Below are positions 61,801 through 64,000 of a DNA stretch of 64,000 nucleotides, piece by piece. The stretch covers positions 97,123 through 161,122 of the forward strand of contig NZ_BCTM01000004.1 of the NCBI RefSeq assembly GCF_001571285.1. The letters are read 5' to 3'. The notes below the pieces were generated by a model. The model was given only the letters and a program-made list of their open reading frames with translations, was not told the origin of the DNA and did no database searches. This stretch comes from Kluyvera cryocrescens NBRC 102467. GTDB taxonomy: Bacteria > Pseudomonadota > Gammaproteobacteria > Enterobacterales > Enterobacteriaceae. Made by a program: the position numbers and the translations under genes. Each line of letters opens with the position of its first letter. Position 1 is the stretch's first letter.

Positions 61801-62192
61801 TTTGCCGGCGGCAGCGGGCAGCTCAAATCGCCTTCTTCACACTGTAATAAAGAAGCCAGATACGCTTCGCGCTCCTCGGTTTTATCGGCCAGACACTGAC
61901 TGTGGATCATCGGTTGGATGCTGCCGCCTTCGGTGGCTGAGCTGATAAACGCACAGTCGGCGTCGCGCAGGCTAATCCATGCGGTTTGCGCTTTCTTCAG
62001 CAATTCACGCTGGGCTGGCTGGGCGCGTTTTAGCACGTCCTGCCAGGTCTGATTCAGCTTTTTATCGGCAGCCTGATACTGGTTCGCCGCACAGGCGTTG
62101 ATATCGGCCTGAGTGCTGTCGTTAGCGCAATCGTCCGCCAGCGCGTAACTGCTTGCCAGCAGCAGGGCAAGAGCCGGTAATGCACGTTTCAT
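61797..62192 (-). CDS. LprI-like (DUF1311) secreted protein
   Basis: A 131-residue protein with a signal peptide (cut near ALA-DD) and the LprI-like domain: CANDSTQADINACAANQYQA and WISLRDADCAFIS, with six Cys that probably form disulfides. Some members bind and inhibit lysozyme, but most are uncharacterised. ATG 62192 has GGGGAG upstream; a TTG at 62207 is less likely. Confidence 0.85.
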   Translation of the reverse strand: MKRALPALALLLASSYALADDCANDSTQADINACAANQYQAADKKLNQTWQDVLKRAQPAQRELLKKAQTAWISLRDADCAFISSATEGGSIQPMIHSQCLADKTEEREAYLASLLQCEEGDLSCPLPPAN

Positions 62193-62393
62193 TGATTTAC
62201 TCCCCAAAGATGTTCAGTCAAACCCGATAGGCTCAGGATATAACACGATTTTACCGCGGAATCTCCTCCAACCACCGTTCGTTTTTCTGAATTTGAATGC
62301 TAGCGCGACGTTCGGATAGACGTCTCCGGTGTCGAAGGTTGATTATCCCCTGTTGGATGCGGGCGTTGGGTGAATAAAGGGAGATTATTATTA

Positions 62394-63734
62394 ATGTCAG
62401 GCGCGGAGATTCCGGTCAAGTTAGGGCTATATACCCTGGCCTGGCCGATATTTGTAGAACAATTGCTGCGGTTGATGTTGGGCTACGTCAGCGTGTTTAT
62501 GCTGGGACATTATTCGGATGAAGCCGTGGCTGCTACTGGTGTCGCCAACCAGGTTTTAGCGATCTCGGTTATCTTCTACGGTTTTCTCACCGTCGGCGTG
62601 CAGATTGTGGTGGCGCAGCTGCTTGGCGCAAAACGCTTCAAGCGGGTGGAGCGGGTCATTACCAACGGATTGGTGGTCGCATTCTTCCTCGGCGTGGCGA
62701 TGAGCCTAATTTTTATCCTTCTCGGCGACACTTTCCTGCGCTGGCTCGGTTTGAGCGAGGCGCTGGTCACCGTGGGATCGCCGTTTATCCGCATCATTGG
62801 CGGTATTTCGGTGGTGATCGCCCTTTATTCTTCCATTCTACCTATTCTTCGTACCCACGGTTTCGTACGCCAGGCGATGGTGGTGCCGATTACGGTCAGC
62901 GTGATTAACGTCGTTCTCAACTACCAGTTTCTGTACGGCAAGCTGAGCTATCTCGGGCTTGGTGTCACCGGCGTGGGGATTTCTGTCTGTATTGCGAACG
63001 TGGCGGGGATGCTTATCTCGGCGTGGATGTTGCGAAAATATATTGGCTACACGTTTCGCTGGCAAAAACTGCGGCAGTGTTCACGCAAAATGCTGGGGGC
63101 GATTTTACGCTATGGGCTGCCGTCGGCGGGAGAAAACCTCTCTTACGCCGGGTCACAGCTGGTGGTGACCGTCATTATCGCCCTGCTGGGGACAGAAGCG
63201 CTCACCACTAAAGTTTACGCCTCGACGATCAGCCAGTTTGTGGCGCTGTTTGCCATCTCCATCGGTCAGGCTTCGCAGATTATTATTGGCAGGGCGGTGG
63301 GGGCGCGGGAAATTGATGCCGCCTATCAGCAGGGGATCAGAAGCTGGCGTTTGGGGCTGATGGTGGCGTTGACGATAAGCGTCGCTATTTACCTGTGCGC
63401 TGTGCCAATTATGCAACTGTTTACCGCCAATCAGGATGTTATCGCCCTTACCAAACGGCTGTTTATGTTCTCTATCTTGCTGGAACTAGGGCGGGCGACC
63501 AATATCATTGTCATCAGCAGCCTGAATGCTACCGGCGACGTTCGCTTTCCTTTTATCTGCGGCATTATCGTGATGTGGATTGTTAGCCTGCCGTTTTCAT
63601 GGCTGCTGGGGCTACATTTGGGGATAGGGCTGGTCGGGGTGTGGCTGGCCTATATTATTGATGAGGGGCTGCGGGCAATGCTGATGTATCGGCGTTGGCG
63701 TAGCCGGGTGTGGACTACCAAGTCGATGTTTTAA
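62394..63734 (+). CDS. MATE-family multidrug efflux protein
   Basis: A 446-residue inner-membrane antiporter with 12 helices in two six-helix halves (LAWPIFVEQLLRLMLGYVSV, ATGVANQVLAISVIFYGF; second half AILRYGLPSAGENLSYAG). MATE pumps export cationic drugs using sodium or protons. I chose ATG 62394 with GGGAG upstream; a GTG at 62370 adds eight residues. The substrate is not known. It is not one of the named E. coli pumps such as MdtK that I can confirm. Confidence 0.85.
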   Translation: MSGAEIPVKLGLYTLAWPIFVEQLLRLMLGYVSVFMLGHYSDEAVAATGVANQVLAISVIFYGFLTVGVQIVVAQLLGAKRFKRVERVITNGLVVAFFLGVAMSLIFILLGDTFLRWLGLSEALVTVGSPFIRIIGGISVVIALYSSILPILRTHGFVRQAMVVPITVSVINVVLNYQFLYGKLSYLGLGVTGVGISVCIANVAGMLISAWMLRKYIGYTFRWQKLRQCSRKMLGAILRYGLPSAGENLSYAGSQLVVTVIIALLGTEALTTKVYASTISQFVALFAISIGQASQIIIGRAVGAREIDAAYQQGIRSWRLGLMVALTISVAIYLCAVPIMQLFTANQDVIALTKRLFMFSILLELGRATNIIVISSLNATGDVRFPFICGIIVMWIVSLPFSWLLGLHLGIGLVGVWLAYIIDEGLRAMLMYRRWRSRVWTTKSMF

Positions 63735-64000
63735 CAACAACCTGCAGATGCCGTAATGCCAGTTGGTTAAGTGATATTTCGTTCAGCTTTCCAGCCGGTT
63801 GCGCTCCTGATTTATCTCTCGCCCTATAATCTGAATGGCGCAAGGAGCGCGCAGGGGGCGGACAATTGCCTCCGCCCCCTGCACCCCCGCGCTCTGGCGG
63901 CAGAATCGCCGCTGCGCGGTTCCCTCAGCTTATGCCTTGCGGCTTTCGGGTCGGGCGCGAGGTAACATCCCTGTAAAACCGCGCCCTCAGCCCACATCCC
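63735..64000. repeat. GC-rich stem-loop region at the right edge
   Basis: The core is a perfect 12-bp inverted repeat, GCAGGGGGCGGA (63851-63862) and TCCGCCCCCTGC (63871-63882), extended by GAGCGC/GCGCTC outside. A second hairpin (GCGGC / GCCGC) follows at about 63897. The sequence runs off the window and looks like part of a dispersed non-coding element. The 64-codon frame across it lacks a ribosome site and is not called. Confidence 0.55.

Noticed and set aside
63771..63965. 64-codon frame at the right edge
   Set aside because: It crosses a strong stem-loop and lacks a ribosome site; more likely part of a non-coding element.

Overview
The window reads as chromosomal DNA of an enterobacterium, most likely Klebsiella sensu lato (K. 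oxytoca or Raoultella group) or a close relative. The evidence is the conserved genes yeeN, wrbA-yccJ, ymdF and rutR, a chromosomal-type fosA, and a choline-degrading microcompartment locus with the long (1128-residue) form of CutC. I saw no rRNA, tRNA, CRISPR array or insertion sequence. Calls rest on reading the sequence and remembered family motifs; no search was run.

Layout. 1-4.1 kb: end of an amino-acid ABC ATPase, a YfiH/PgeF paralogue, a secreted 11-residue-repeat protein, a small secreted protein and a CSS-motif/EAL phosphodiesterase. 4.3-13 kb: a locus that looks dedicated to alginate oligosaccharides. It has a DEH-reductase-like SDR, a sodium/solute symporter, a GntR/FadR regulator, a PL17-type oligoalginate lyase without signal peptide, and a three-gene TRAP transporter. 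Four copies of a 15-bp palindrome (core TAGTATGACTA) lie in front of the symporter, the regulator and the lyase and are probably the regulator's operators. 13.4-15 kb: a diguanylate cyclase with a periplasmic sensor. 15.6-26.6 kb: a complete GRM2-type choline-utilisation microcompartment operon on the minus strand, with shell proteins, CutF-, CutO-, CutC-, CutD- and PduL-type enzymes, a flavoprotein-like accessory protein and an SMR pair.

27-30.5 kb: fosA, a FidL-like/CadC-like/TetR cluster with a palindrome over the TetR start, and a PhzF-family gene. 30.8-33.8 kb: two tandem periplasmic DUF1254/DUF1214 proteins. 33.9-40.8 kb: a LysR remnant, a desaturase, a PhnD-like gene broken by an in-frame TAG, an FMN-dependent monooxygenase and an osmoprotectant-type ABC transporter. 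41-46.6 kb: assorted single genes, including an AT-rich yeeN. 46.6-53 kb: a LysR regulator, an SsuA-like binding protein, a fused double permease, an ATPase and a cytoplasmic arylsulfotransferase fused to a thioredoxin domain, probably for organosulfur uptake and use. 53-55.6 kb: LysR, tautomerase, an SDR lacking its catalytic Tyr, and a Spy-like protein. 56-59.1 kb: a polar amino-acid ABC operon. 59.1-64 kb: yccJ-wrbA, ymdF, rutR (without the rut operon beside it), an LprI-like protein, a MATE pump and a GC-rich stem-loop region.

How the genes work together. In the choline operon, CutC, activated by CutD, splits choline to trimethylamine and acetaldehyde inside the shell. CutF and CutO dismutate the aldehyde to acetyl-CoA and ethanol, and the PduL-type enzyme recovers acetyl phosphate. 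In the alginate locus, oligomers are probably imported intact, cut in the cytoplasm to unsaturated uronate (DEH), and reduced to KDG for the housekeeping KdgK/Eda route.
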